Part shown: in pieces, positions 18,241 through 27,388 of the stretch
Numbering within the stretch: the first letter of the stretch is position 1
Layout: each line of letters begins with the position of its first letter
Assembly: GCF_006715305.1 (NCBI RefSeq)
Contig: NZ_VFMY01000001.1
Span: forward strand, 2,914,001-2,978,000
Direction: 5' to 3'
DNA: 64,000 bases
Source of the DNA: Arthrobacter sp. SLBN-100
GTDB taxonomy: Bacteria; Actinomycetota; Actinomycetes; Actinomycetales; Micrococcaceae
Translations under genes and position numbers: made by a program
Notes under the pieces: model-generated
The model's input: only the letters and a program-made list of their open reading frames with translations
Told to the model about the DNA's origin: nothing
Databases searched by the model: none

Positions 18241-18256
18241 TGTTCCACGTGAAACA
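18241..18256. promoter_or_regulatory. parS site (one mismatch)
   Basis: TGTTCCACGTGAAACA has one T-to-C change at position 5. It is the last parS before the transposase relic and parB. Confidence 0.8.
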
Positions 18257-18499
18257 GCCGCAAATCCGCACGCGTGGCGGATAGCTAGCAGGCCGTCAGT
18301 CACTGAAAGCGACAAGAACGCGGAGGTGCAGGAAAAGAGACAACGACCCGATCGGCACGAGTGTCCAGGTAAATATTTACTCACGGGTGCTGGCAAAAGG
18401 CATGCTTCCCGGGAGCAGCGCACTAGGTTGTGTTGCTAAGCCTCGTCGCCGCTTGGATAGGTTGGCTGGGGGCATGCGCAGGGACATTTGGGTATTTGA

Positions 18500-19161
18500 C
18501 GAAGTGTGCGCCGTGGTCGGTCCCTGTTTCCTGCATGGACGGGAATCGGACGACCGGTCGCGGCGGCTACATTACCGTGGAGGGGACACGTTCGAAGTTC
18601 AGGACCGGGACACCTCGTCGGGACCTTTCCAAGCGCTTCGGGAACTGGTGCACCGGTTTAGGAACTTTCAGCGCTGCGCCAAAGACCGCAGGTGGACGAA
18701 GGTACTCGAGAACGTCCATACGGCAAGGCGGATGCTCTCAGGGGTCCGTACAGCCGGCATCATCAACTACACGCCCCTGATGGCCGCCTTATTGGAACAG
18801 ATGACGGTTCCCCAAACGCCGAAGGAAAGCGCCGCCCCCGTCCTCCGGACCGCGTCCCGGGGACGAGGACTAACACCTCCAAAGCCAACCGCATATGACT
18901 GGGGGACCAGGGCATCAAGCTGGCCATCCCCGAGAAGTCAGACCAGGCCGCCGACTGGAAGAGATAGGGATTCCCTAGCGGTCGCCCGCCAGCGTATGAC
19001 AACGAGCCCTACAAAGGGAGCATCGTCGTCGAGCGGGAATCAACCGGCAAAAACTGGCGGCCTCGCCGTGAGATCCGATTAGACCGCACAACTATTCGGA
19101 CGCCGTCCAGCTGGCTGCATTACTCGTCTGGCTAAACGCCAGCGTCAGCAACATCTCCTAG
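18500..19161 (+). pseudogene. Decayed IS5-family transposase (relic with frameshifts and stops)
   Basis: Pieces of one IS5-like transposase can be read in order across three frames. They are FRTGTPRRDLSKRFGNW near 18600-18650, a stretch like HRFRNFQRCAKDRRWTKVLE in another frame, then RPRPPDRVPGTRTNTSKANR and QGIKLAIPEKSDQAADWKR. After a TAG come GRPPAYDNEPYKGSIVVER and finally DAVQLAALLVWL ending at the TAG at 19159. These match the family blocks RTGTPWRDLPERFG, IPEKxDQ, GRPPAFDxExYKxRNVVER and AVxLAAILxWL. Several stops and frame changes show it is dead. No intact terminal repeats are visible. It lies 51 bases from the 3' end of parB. Confidence 0.85.
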
Positions 19162-19212
19162 CGGTGGTCGAAGACCGGGTGATAGGCAGACCAGCCGCAG
19201 TCCTGGGCGTTG

Positions 19213-20547
19213 TTAGTTATCTGCGCCCGGTGCAATAACGTCCATGATCCGGTTGAGGTCCTCGACGCTGGCGAATTCGATGCTGACCCGCCCCTTCCGA
19301 ACCCCAAGTGAGATCTTGACGTTGGTATCCAAACGGTCGGAGAGCGAAGAAGCCAAATAATCGAGCCGCTCGTGACGCGCACCAGGACGGGGGATGTTGT
19401 TCTTGGCAGGCTTCGCGGGATCCTGGTACAGCGTAACGGCTTCTTCAGTGGCACGTACGGACATTCCCTCAGCCACGATGCGCTGGGCCAGGCGTTCCAT
19501 TGCAGCGGCGTCAGGCAGGCCCAGGAGGGCGCGGGCGTGGCCTGCGGAGAGCACGCTGGCAGCCACCCTGCGCTGAACCAGCGGAGGCAGCTTCAACAGG
19601 CGCAGGGTATTCGAAACCTGCGGGCGTGACCTGCCGATGCGGTCCGCCAGCTGCTCGTGCGTAGTACCGAAATCCTCAAGAAGCTGCTGATACGCTGCGG
19701 CTTCTTCCAGGGGGTTGAGCTGGCTTCGGTGCAGGTTTTCGAGCAGTGCGTCGCGCAGGAGATCGTCATCGGTGGTGTCCCTGACGATCGCGGGAATAGT
19801 TTCCAGCCCCGCAGCCTGTACTGCACGCCAGCGGCGTTCGCCCATCACCAGCTCGTAGGGTTCTCCACCCGGCTCGGTTGAGTTCCGGACCACAATTGGC
19901 TGGAGGACGCCTATTTCACGAACAGAGTGAACAAGCTCGGCCATGTCATCTTCATCGAAGACAGAACGGGGCTGTTTGCGGTTCGGATGGATATCCATCA
20001 CGGAGATCTCGGCAAACCGGACGCCCGGAACCTCTACCAGGTCCACGCCATTGTCCGCTGCGGAGGCTCCGCCAGATTCAGCGGGCAGGGCAGCCGGGAC
20101 CGGTGCGGGCTCAGCACTGCGGACCTCAGCTGACGTGGCAACTTTCTTGGCTTCGGTCTTCGGCTTGCCCCCACCATTGGCGCTGGCGTTGGTCTTCGTA
20201 CCTGACCCGTTGGAGTTGGATGTCCCGGAAGCGGGAGCACGCTTTGCCGCGGCGGACTTTGCGGCAGAGGGATCGCCGGAGCCGTTGCTTGCCGACACGG
20301 AAGATTCCGCCGTAATTGCATCCGCCGGGTCAGCTGCCGAGGAGTCCGCTGGTGTGCCGGCGGCGGAGTCTTCGGCAGTGGATGAACCCAGTACGGTTTC
20401 GGAGGAATCGGTCTTCCTGCGTCCCTCGGGGAAGAAGAGATCGACAGGGCGCGCTACCGCTGTGCCGGTTCCCGCCCCATTAGCACCGGCGGAACTCGGA
20501 ATCAGTGCGCCAAGACCGCGGCCTAAGCCCCGTCGCTTCTCGCTCAT
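19213..20547 (-). CDS. parB: Chromosome partitioning protein ParB (CTPase, parS-binding)
   Basis: ParB loads on parS, slides as a CTP-dependent clamp and organises the origin for segregation by ParA. The 444-residue protein starts with the ParA-contacting [18 protein letters not shown] long disordered Ala/Ser/Gly-rich linker (about residues 20-165) follows. The ParB/Srx domain has [11 protein letters not shown] and the CTP-binding GERRWRA (237-243). The helix-turn-helix is at about residues 296-318, and a C-terminal dimerisation domain ends the protein. The linker is unusually long. It is downstream of parA with a 66-base gap. Confidence 0.97.
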   Translation of the reverse strand: MSEKRRGLGRGLGALIPSSAGANGAGTGTAVARPVDLFFPEGRRKTDSSETVLGSSTAEDSAAGTPADSSAADPADAITAESSVSASNGSGDPSAAKSAAAKRAPASGTSNSNGSGTKTNASANGGGKPKTEAKKVATSAEVRSAEPAPVPAALPAESGGASAADNGVDLVEVPGVRFAEISVMDIHPNRKQPRSVFDEDDMAELVHSVREIGVLQPIVVRNSTEPGGEPYELVMGERRWRAVQAAGLETIPAIVRDTTDDDLLRDALLENLHRSQLNPLEEAAAYQQLLEDFGTTHEQLADRIGRSRPQVSNTLRLLKLPPLVQRRVAASVLSAGHARALLGLPDAAAMERLAQRIVAEGMSVRATEEAVTLYQDPAKPAKNNIPRPGARHERLDYLASSLSDRLDTNVKISLGVRKGRVSIEFASVEDLNRIMDVIAPGADN

Positions 20548-20613
20548 GGGTAAATCCCTCCAGTGGAAGAGCCAGGACCAGCCGGGCTCCAGTTGTTGCA
20601 GTTCTTGAAGATT

Positions 20614-21681
20614 TTAGCGTTCTGCTATTTCAGCAGCGGCTTCCAGGTAGGACAGGGCTCCACTGGATGAGGGGTCGTAAGTCATCACCGTCTGCTGGTA
20701 GCTCGGAGCCTCGGAGATCCGCACCGAACGGGGGACCACTGCAGAGAGGACTTGTTCAGGGAAGTGCTGGCGGACCTCGGCGGCAACCTGCGCGGCAAGG
20801 TTGGTGCGGCCGTCGTACATAGTGAGCAGGATGGTGGAAACCACCAGGTCCGCGTTGAGATGCTTCTGGATCATCTCGATGTTCTTGAGGAGCTGGCTCA
20901 GTCCTTCCAGAGCGTAGTACTCGCACTGGATTGGAATGAGGACTTCGTTGGCTGCACAGAACGCGTTGACCGTCAGCAGGCCAAGGCTCGGCGGGCAGTC
21001 GATGAAGATGTAGTCCAGGCGCTGTTCGCCGTTTTTCTCACGGACTTTCGCATAGACGTCTATGGCCCGGCGAAGCCGCTGCTCGCGTGCCACCAGGGAC
21101 ACCAGTTCAATCTCCGCACCGGCCAGATGGATGGTGGCCGGTGCACAGATCAGATTTTCGATATCCGGGCACTGGGCCACAACGTCGGCCAGGGGAACGT
21201 CGTTGATCAGGACGTCATAGATGCTGTCTACATCGGCATGGTGTTCGATACCCAACGCGGTGGACGCGTTGCCTTGGGGATCAATATCGATGACCAGGAC
21301 GTTGAGTCCGGCCGCAGCCAAGGCGGCAGCGATATTAACGGTGGTGGTGGTCTTGCCAACCCCGCCCTTTTGGTTGGAAACGGTGAAGATGCGCGTCTTC
21401 TCCGGACGCGGCAGCTGACGGCCCACGAGCCGCTCACGCCGGCGGGTTTCATGCGCCAGCTCGCGGGCAATGGGGCTGGAGTCATCAATGGCGTCAATAA
21501 TGTTCCCCCTACCCGTGGAGGTTGTTTCACGTGAAACGAACAACGGAGAGGAATTCGCTACCAATCCCGGTTGACTTGCAAGGACACCGGAGGCGCCCGA
21601 GACAGTCCCAGCGAAAGAACGTGCTGACCCCAGAGACACAAACGGGGGTATCCGTTGTGTGGAGGCTTCGCTACTGGTCAC
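20614..21681 (-). CDS. parA: Chromosome partitioning ATPase ParA (Soj)
   Basis: This deviant Walker-type ATPase forms the gradient that pulls ParB-parS. The 355-residue protein has Walker A KGGVGKT at 105-111, the Walker B region DYIFIDCPPSLGLLT and the usual ParA C-terminus. The GTG at 21681 gives a long N-terminal extension of about 95 residues before the ATPase core. Within it, residues VSRET (49-53) are encoded by a parS site, so either this extension is translated or the true start lies further in. It shares an operon with parB. Confidence 0.93.
   Translation of the reverse strand: MTSSEASTQRIPPFVSLGSARSFAGTVSGASGVLASQPGLVANSSPLFVSRETTSTGRGNIIDAIDDSSPIARELAHETRRRERLVGRQLPRPEKTRIFTVSNQKGGVGKTTTTVNIAAALAAAGLNVLVIDIDPQGNASTALGIEHHADVDSIYDVLINDVPLADVVAQCPDIENLICAPATIHLAGAEIELVSLVAREQRLRRAIDVYAKVREKNGEQRLDYIFIDCPPSLGLLTVNAFCAANEVLIPIQCEYYALEGLSQLLKNIEMIQKHLNADLVVSTILLTMYDGRTNLAAQVAAEVRQHFPEQVLSAVVPRSVRISEAPSYQQTVMTYDPSSSGALSYLEAAAEIAER
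21523..21538. promoter_or_regulatory. parS site (one mismatch) inside parA
   Basis: TGTTTCACGTGAAACG lies within the parA 5' coding region, where it is read on the minus strand as Val-Ser-Arg-Glu-Thr. Confidence 0.9.
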
Positions 21682-21770
21682 TGGGGCACACTCACTCTCG
21701 TTCAGCTATTTTTGCTGCCGTTGACTAGCCTAACTGCTTACCCCGGCAGACTGCGGCTGCCGGGCCAACA

Positions 21771-22421
21771 CTAGGACTTCTTTTGGGACTTGTTTACAAC
21801 GATGCGTACTACGGTGGTGGGCTCTTCCAGCAGGTTGTCGCCAACCGTTACGACGGATGTCTCAACACCGCCCAGCTTCCGGATGACCTTGGCCGCCTTC
21901 TCGATTTCCTCGGCTGCGCTGCGACCCTTGATGGCAACCACTTCACCCTTGCCTGCGAGCAGGGGGATGGTGAGGCCGGCAAGGTTGCTCAGCGCGGAGA
22001 CAGCACGTGCGGTCACAACATCGGCATCCACATGCCCCACCGCCAGCTCGGCGCGGGTGCGCATCACTGTGACATTGTCCAGGCCCAGATCGTCCACCAC
22101 TTCCTGGAGCCAGATCACCCGCCGTTCCAGCGGCTCGATCAGGGTCAGTTCCAGGTCCGGGCGGGCGATGGCGAGGCACAGGCCCGGAAGTCCAGCCCCG
22201 CTTCCGACGTCGGCAACCTTGCTTCCCTGCGCTATCTCACTTTCGATGACGGCACAGTTCAGCACATGCCGGCTCCAGAGCCTCGGGATCTCGCGGGGGC
22301 CAATCAGCCCACGTTCAGTTCCCGACGTGGCGAGGTGCTCCACATAACGCTTAGCGAGGTCCAGGCGGTCACCGAAAATCTTCTCAGCTGCCAGAAGCTC
22401 AGCTGGCGTGATGTCAACCAT
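21771..22421 (-). CDS. rsmG: 16S rRNA (guanine(527)-N(7))-methyltransferase RsmG
   Basis: This S-adenosylmethionine-dependent enzyme methylates G527 of 16S rRNA. The 216-residue protein has the SAM-binding motif VADVGSGAGLPGL, LIEPLERRV and the family block VTARAVSAL. The order jag-rsmG-parA-parB is standard near bacterial origins. The start at ATG 22421 lies 21 bases after the jag stop. Loss of RsmG gives low-level streptomycin resistance in other bacteria. Nothing here suggests a defect. Confidence 0.96.
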   Translation of the reverse strand: MVDITPAELLAAEKIFGDRLDLAKRYVEHLATSGTERGLIGPREIPRLWSRHVLNCAVIESEIAQGSKVADVGSGAGLPGLCLAIARPDLELTLIEPLERRVIWLQEVVDDLGLDNVTVMRTRAELAVGHVDADVVTARAVSALSNLAGLTIPLLAGKGEVVAIKGRSAAEEIEKAAKVIRKLGGVETSVVTVGDNLLEEPTTVVRIVVNKSQKKS

Positions 22422-22442
22422 GATTAGCGAATCAGCAATTCT

Positions 22443-23009
22443 CTAGTCCGCGGAAACAACAATGTGGCGCCCGGCGCCTTCGCCCTCGGACTCGCTCACC
22501 AGGCCCAGGTCCGCAACGGCGTCGTGGACGATCTTGCGTTCGTAGGCGCTCATCGGTTCCAACACCACAGCCTCGCCGGTTTTCTTTACAGCGGCTGCCG
22601 CATCTTCGGCGATCTTCTGCAGGTGGCCGGTGCGCTCCTGCCGGTAGCCGTTGATGTCCAGTACCAGGCGTGAGCGGTTTTCCGTGGCGGAGAGCACCGC
22701 AAGGCGGGTCAGCTCCTGCAGGGCCTCAAGGACTTCGCCGTCCTCACCCACCAGGCTGTCCAGGCTGTCCGACTCCTCCTCCGTGACGATGGAGATGTAG
22801 GTGCGGCCGTTCCGGACCTCGATGTCGATGTCACCATCGATGTCCGCAATGTCCAGCAACTCCTCGAGGTAATCGGCTGCGACGTCCCCTTCTTCCTCCA
22901 GGCGGCTCGCTGAAGAAGCCTTGGGGGAGGAAACGTCGTTGTCCACGGACTCGTCCTGCTCGTCGATAATCTCTTCAGAAAGGGCCTGTTCAGTACTCTC
23001 GGCTGACAT
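22443..23009 (-). CDS. jag: Jag/KhpB family RNA-binding protein (KH and R3H domains)
   Basis: This 188-residue SpoIIIJ-associated-type protein has an acidic N-terminal third, a KH-like middle (DIDIEVRNGRTYISIV) and a C-terminal R3H domain with LEPMSAYERKIVHDAVAD. It probably binds RNA in the cytoplasm and is nearly always next to yidC. The ATG overlaps the yidC stop by one base (TAATG), so translation is coupled. Confidence 0.93.
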   Translation of the reverse strand: MSAESTEQALSEEIIDEQDESVDNDVSSPKASSASRLEEEGDVAADYLEELLDIADIDGDIDIEVRNGRTYISIVTEEESDSLDSLVGEDGEVLEALQELTRLAVLSATENRSRLVLDINGYRQERTGHLQKIAEDAAAAVKKTGEAVVLEPMSAYERKIVHDAVADLGLVSESEGEGAGRHIVVSAD

Positions 23010-23983
23010 TACTTCTTCTTCCTGTTCTTGCGTTGTGGCTGAATGCGCTGTCCCTTGGCCTGCGCCACGGCAGCGGCGGCAGCAGCGGCGTCGGCATCGT
23101 CGTCCTTCTTACCGGTCAGGATCGAAAGGGCCGGAAGGCCCTTGGCGGCACGGCGCTCGGCGAGGGCCTTCGCTGCGGGGGATCCCGGCGTCGGCATGCG
23201 GCGGATGACAAAGAACTGCTGGCCCATGGTCCAGAGGTTGGTGGTGGTCCAGTAGATAAGGACACCAATGGGGAAGTTGATACCGCCCACACCGAAGACG
23301 ATGGGCAGGATGTAGAGCATCATCTTCTGCTGGCGCATGAAAGGGCTCGCCATGGCTTCTTCAGACATGTTCTTGGCCATGATCTGCTTCTGCGTGATGA
23401 ACTGCGAGGCCGTCATGGCCAGAATCATGACAATCGAGAGGATCCAGACAGCCACCGCGTTGCCTTCGGGGTTGTGAAGCAGCGTTGCGGAGAGCGGGGC
23501 GCCAAAGATGGTGGACTCGTCAAACTGCGCCACCTGGTCGTGGCTCATGGCACCGATGCCCTGGCCCTTGTCGCGGGCCGTGCTGATGCCCGAGAGCACC
23601 TGGAACAACGCGAAGAAGAAGGGCATCTGGATCAGCATCGGCAGGCAGGCCGAAAACGGGTTGGTCCCGTGCTTCTTGTACATGGCCATCTGTTCCTGCG
23701 CCATGGCCTGGCGGGACAGCTGGTCGGTTTTGCCCTTGTACTTATCCTGAAGCTTCTTCAGGTCAGGCTGGAGCAGCTGCATGCCGCGCTGCGCCTTGAT
23801 CTGCTTGACGAACACGGGAATCAGGGCGGCACGGATCACCAGCACCAGGCCGATGATGGACAACGTCCACGTCCAGCCCGATGCTTCCGGCAGGCCGATG
23901 GCGCTCAGGCCCTCATGGAAGCCCACCATGATGACGGACACAAGCCACTTGAACGGAAACATGATTGTTTCAAAGAAGTCCAT
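23009..23983 (-). CDS. yidC: Membrane protein insertase YidC (Oxa1 family)
   Basis: This protein inserts and folds membrane proteins with or without Sec. The 324-residue protein has the five-helix Oxa1 core: an early hydrophobic helix, the cytoplasmic coiled-coil with LQPDLKKLQDKYKGK, then NPFSACLPMLIQMPFFFALF and LYILPIVFGVGGINFPIGVLIYW (read as two halves). A basic tail rich in Lys and Arg follows, as expected for ribosome contact. Neighbours yidD, rnpA and rpmH upstream and jag downstream are the conserved set. Confidence 0.96.
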   Translation of the reverse strand: MDFFETIMFPFKWLVSVIMVGFHEGLSAIGLPEASGWTWTLSIIGLVLVIRAALIPVFVKQIKAQRGMQLLQPDLKKLQDKYKGKTDQLSRQAMAQEQMAMYKKHGTNPFSACLPMLIQMPFFFALFQVLSGISTARDKGQGIGAMSHDQVAQFDESTIFGAPLSATLLHNPEGNAVAVWILSIVMILAMTASQFITQKQIMAKNMSEEAMASPFMRQQKMMLYILPIVFGVGGINFPIGVLIYWTTTNLWTMGQQFFVIRRMPTPGSPAAKALAERRAAKGLPALSILTGKKDDDADAAAAAAAVAQAKGQRIQPQRKNRKKK

Positions 23984-23998
23984 ACTTATCCCTATTCG

Positions 23999-24394
23999 TC
24001 AGGCCGCCGTGCGGCCTTCTCCATCAGTCCGAGCAGCCAGGTACTTGTCCGGGTTGTTCAGCACAACAATTGTGGGGGTCTGGCTGGCAGGCCATTCCCG
24101 GTGGCCGGCGGGGACGTGGTCCACGCCGCCGGCATTCCATGGGTGGCAGCGGACAAGGCGGCGCACAGCGAGCCAGCTCCCCTTGACGGCACCATGGACG
24201 GTAATCGCTTCAAGGGCATAGGCCGAGCATGAAGGAAAGAATCGGCAGACCTGGCCGTACAAGGGAGAAACCAGCTTGCGGTAGGCCTTCAGCAGAAGAA
24301 TGAGGATGTTGCGGGGCAGGTTCCAAAGGAACAGCGCCACAGCGGCCACAACAGGATGGAGATGGGTGACGACGACGGCGGTGGCGTTACGCAC
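23999..24394 (-). CDS. yidD: Membrane protein insertion efficiency factor YidD
   Basis: This small membrane-associated protein helps YidC-dependent insertion. The 131-residue protein carries the family signature YRKLVSPLYGQVCRFFPSCS and then RLVRCHPWNAGGVDHVP. The GTG start overlaps the rnpA stop by 8 bases. A C-terminal tail of about 35 residues goes beyond the conserved part. Confidence 0.95.
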   Translation of the reverse strand: MRNATAVVVTHLHPVVAAVALFLWNLPRNILILLLKAYRKLVSPLYGQVCRFFPSCSAYALEAITVHGAVKGSWLAVRRLVRCHPWNAGGVDHVPAGHREWPASQTPTIVVLNNPDKYLAARTDGEGRTAA

Positions 24395-24794
24395 GCGGTG
24401 TCCCCTCCTGTGTTGTACCGGCCGAACCGTTGGCGGCAGCCCGTGGGCGGCCGGCCAGGCGGGCCATTGTCGACTCCAGTGCAGCGTTGTAATCCGCCAG
24501 CAACTGATCCCAGCTTGCCGACGCGGACGCAGGCAGCGCCCTAACCACTATGGCGAACCCGGTACCGTACTCGCGCAGCGAGGCAGCACCGGCTTCCCTC
24601 AGTCTCCTCTTAACGAGGTTCCTGACCACAGCGTTCCCTACACCCTTGGAAACAATGAACCCGATCCGGCTGGGTTCGTCAGCAGCAATAGCTGCCGCAT
24701 ATAACACTACGTTCCGGCGTCCATTGCGGACACCGGAACGTACAGTTGTTGAAAAATCGGTTGCAGTCCTCAAACGGTTGCGGGTGGCCAGCAC
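24387..24794 (-). CDS. rnpA: Ribonuclease P protein component
   Basis: This is the protein subunit of RNase P, which matures tRNA 5' ends. The 135-residue protein begins with a GTG codon and has the RNR-type signature GNAVVRNLVKRRLREA and the N-terminal RLRTATDF. It lies 40 bases after rpmH and overlaps yidD. The Ala/Gly-rich tail after the conserved domain is not unusual in this group. Confidence 0.95.
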   Translation of the reverse strand: MLATRNRLRTATDFSTTVRSGVRNGRRNVVLYAAAIAADEPSRIGFIVSKGVGNAVVRNLVKRRLREAGAASLREYGTGFAIVVRALPASASASWDQLLADYNAALESTMARLAGRPRAAANGSAGTTQEGTPRA

Positions 24795-24834
24795 CTTAAA
24801 CTCGCAAAGAAACGTCTACCGACAAGTCAGTTAT

Positions 24835-24972
24835 TTACGCCGACAGCTCGGTACGGCCCTTGCCACGACGGGCTGCCAGGATGGCGCGGCCGGCACGGGT
24901 ACGCATACGAAGGCGGAAGCCGTGCTTCTTGGCTCGACGGCGGTTATTCGGCTGAAAAGTCCGCTTGCTCAC
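24835..24972 (-). CDS. rpmH: 50S ribosomal protein L34
   Basis: This 45-residue basic ribosomal protein starts at GTG 24972 ([20 protein letters not shown], then [19 protein letters not shown]). Length and sequence are typical of L34. It is the first gene left of the origin, divergent from dnaA. Confidence 0.98.
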   Translation of the reverse strand: MSKRTFQPNNRRRAKKHGFRLRMRTRAGRAILAARRGKGRTELSA

Positions 24973-25440
24973 GTTAGTTACTCCAGTGGATCAAAGGTGC
25001 GCCCACCCGATCAGTATGGGGAAGAACTGGCCGACGCTAAGTTTTGTATATGCACGCTTCCCCCGGCTGCTCACACGCACTGCGTCTGAGAGATTCAGAT
25101 GGGGCCAAAAAGCGGACACAAAGGACTTCACAACGTTAGGGCAATTCAGGGGCCCTAGTCAAACCGGGGGAGGCCGAAGGCGCTATCCCCAGCTGTGGCA
25201 AACGTGCCCTTCGAGCCTGTGGATGAAGTGGCTCACAGGCCGTGTTTTAGAACCACAACGGTGTAATTATCCACAAGCTACTTGCCAGCTATCTTCTAGG
25301 CTTTTCATCCCCTAGAGTTGCCCAGTAGCCGATTATCCACGTGCTGTGTATAACCCTGTGGATGAAGCTGAACCTCATCCTGGTTCCGTGCTGGCGGCTG
25401 CAGGCAATGCAGGCAAAGCAAGTTTTGAGGGAACCAATTG
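24973..25440. other. oriC, left part: rpmH-dnaA intergenic region with DnaA boxes
   Basis: DnaA boxes are visible in both orientations: an exact TTATCCACA at 25267-25275 and one-mismatch boxes at 25218-25226, 25333-25341, 25345-25353 and 25357-25365. The last three form a tight group 75 bases before dnaA. The region must also hold the divergent rpmH and dnaA promoters, which I cannot assign with certainty. The dnaA ribosome site is GAGGGA just before 25441. Confidence 0.85.
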
Positions 25441-26862
25441 ATGACAGTAGACGAAGCCAACCACGCCAATACTGTCGGAAGTTCCTGGCGGCGCGTTGTC
25501 AGCCTGCTGGAGCAGGACCACCGCGTTTCACCGCGGCAGCGTGGCTTTGTCATCCTCGCCCAGGCCCAGGGCCTGATCGGTTCCACCCTGCTGGTGGCAG
25601 TACCCAACGAGCTCACCCGCGAAGTGCTGCAGACCCAGGTCAAGGACGCGCTGGATGATGCACTGCACAGCGTCTTCTCCGAGGACATCCGCTGTGCCAT
25701 TGACGTGGACACAGACCTGGTGCCCATCCACGAAGAGCCCGAACCCGTCGTCGAGCCCTCCTTCTCGCCGGACCAGTTGATCGAGCAGAAGCCGCAGCCA
25801 ATGCTGCCGAGCACCTCCCACGAGTTCGGCCGGCTGAACCCCAAATACGTCTTCGATACCTTCGTGATCGGCTCGTCCAACCGCTTTGCGCACGCCGCCG
25901 CCGTGGCGGTGGCCGAAGCGCCGGCCAAGGCCTACAACCCGCTGTTCATCTATGGCGACTCCGGCCTGGGAAAGACGCACCTGCTGCATGCGATCGGGCA
26001 CTATGCCCGGCGGCTCTACAGCGGCATCCGCGTCCGCTACGTCAACTCGGAAGAATTCACCAACGACTTCATCAACTCCATCCGTGACGATGAAGGCGCC
26101 AGCTTCAAAACCACCTACCGCAACGTGGACGTCCTGCTGATCGATGACATCCAGTTCCTGGCCGGCAAGGACCGGACGCTGGAGGAGTTCTTCCACACGT
26201 TCAACTCGCTGCATAACAACAACAAGCAGGTGGTCATCACCTCAGACCAGCCGCCCAAGCTGCTCGCCGGGTTCGAGGACCGCATGAAGTCCCGCTTCGA
26301 GTGGGGCCTGCTGACGGACATCCAGCCGCCGGAACTGGAAACCCGCATCGCCATTCTCCGCAAGAAGGCCCTGAGCGAAGGCCTCTCCGCTCCGGACGAC
26401 GCCCTTGAGTACATCGCCTCCAAGATTTCCAGCAACATCCGTGAACTTGAAGGCGCCCTCATCAGGGTCACAGCATTCGCCAGCCTCAACCGACAGCCCG
26501 TGGACGTTGCCCTGGCGGAGATGGTGCTCAAGGATCTCATCACCGACGACGGCGCACAGGAGATCACGTCCGGCCAGATCCTGCAGCAGACGGCCGAGTA
26601 CTTCAAGCTCAGCATGGAAGAGCTCTGCAGCAAGTCCCGCACCAGGACGCTGGTCACCGCACGCCAGATCGCCATGTACCTGTGCCGGGAACTGACGGAC
26701 ATGTCACTTCCCAAGATCGGCCAGGAGCTCGGCGGCCGCGACCACACCACCGTGATCCACGCCGACCGCAAGATCCGTGAACTGATGGCCGAGCGTCGTG
26801 TGATCTACAACCAGGTAACCGAGCTGACCAACCGGATCAAGCAGCAGCAGCGCGATTCCTGA
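25441..26862 (+). CDS. dnaA: Chromosomal replication initiator protein DnaA
   Basis: DnaA is an AAA+ initiator that binds DnaA boxes, melts the origin and loads the helicase. The 473-residue protein has domain I at the N-terminus, a short acidic linker and [17 protein letters not shown]. Walker A GDSGLGKT is at residues 172-179, Walker B is [12 protein letters not shown], and the domain IV signature is [19 protein letters not shown] precedes the ATG at 25441 in frame, and I choose the ATG. Boxes on both sides of the gene suggest a bipartite origin and autoregulation. Confidence 0.98.
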   Translation: MTVDEANHANTVGSSWRRVVSLLEQDHRVSPRQRGFVILAQAQGLIGSTLLVAVPNELTREVLQTQVKDALDDALHSVFSEDIRCAIDVDTDLVPIHEEPEPVVEPSFSPDQLIEQKPQPMLPSTSHEFGRLNPKYVFDTFVIGSSNRFAHAAAVAVAEAPAKAYNPLFIYGDSGLGKTHLLHAIGHYARRLYSGIRVRYVNSEEFTNDFINSIRDDEGASFKTTYRNVDVLLIDDIQFLAGKDRTLEEFFHTFNSLHNNNKQVVITSDQPPKLLAGFEDRMKSRFEWGLLTDIQPPELETRIAILRKKALSEGLSAPDDALEYIASKISSNIRELEGALIRVTAFASLNRQPVDVALAEMVLKDLITDDGAQEITSGQILQQTAEYFKLSMEELCSKSRTRTLVTARQIAMYLCRELTDMSLPKIGQELGGRDHTTVIHADRKIRELMAERRVIYNQVTELTNRIKQQQRDS

Positions 26863-27388
26863 CGAAGCATCCATACCTTATTAACAGGTGCATGTGGATA
26901 AGCCTGTGGATAGTTAAGGGGACAACCGCGGTTAATGGGCTTAAAACCCTTAAGCCGCCTGTGGATCGCGAAAAAGGCCAAAATTCTTATCCCCATCCAC
27001 ACCCTGTTTAAAACCTGCTCCGCCCACAACCCATGAACAGGGCTTAACCGCCGGATCCCGCGGTGAGAGACAGTTATCCACAGTTTCCACAGCAGTTATT
27101 AACACTACTAATCCCAAAAATTTGAAGTCCCTCAAACAACAAGATCGATTCGTCCGCGCCGCACGGAGGGGCCGCCGGCCCCAGGGGGCCAGCGGCGCAA
27201 CGGGGGGATGGGTTAATCCCGGATCTTCCGGCTAAGCTGTCAGCAGCGCTCCCATCCTTGGGTTTCTGTGTGGTTCAGGCAGCACGGACCATGCAGGTTC
27301 AGGGGGCGGGCAACTCCTTGAGAAGCTTCCTGCGGGAAGTTTCAAAGAACACCAACGCAGCAGCAGCTATGAAAGGCGGCACCCTTCC
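26863..27388. other. oriC, right part: dnaA-dnaN intergenic region with DnaA boxes and AT-rich segment
   Basis: Exact DnaA boxes lie at 26893-26901 and 27074-27082, and one-mismatch boxes at 26905-26913 and 26987-26995. A run of A/T-rich sequence (about 27092-27135, with TTATTAACAC and AAAAATTTG) follows the last boxes and is a candidate unwinding element. After 27150 the DNA turns GC-rich, and it leads to the dnaN start. Confidence 0.85.

Larger units (their letters stand above)
14175..18499. other. Gene-free 4.3 kb centromere-like region with parS sites and DnaA boxes
   Basis: I find no gene here. All frames are broken into short pieces with no ribosome sites, no recognisable domains and no preferred-codon bias, although random open frames are usually long in DNA this GC-rich. 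The region holds three good parS sites on each side (14249, 14885, 15581 and 17294, 17958, 18241). Two clusters of DnaA boxes (16363-16417, 16750-16782) lie around a degenerate parS at 16639. Short tandem duplications also occur. It looks like non-coding DNA kept for ParB and DnaA binding, or an old decayed insertion. That reading is inference. Confidence 0.7.

Noticed and set aside
18387..19082. Open frame of 231 codons
   Set aside because: It is one of three frames through the decayed IS5 transposase. Conserved blocks jump between frames, so it is not an intact gene.
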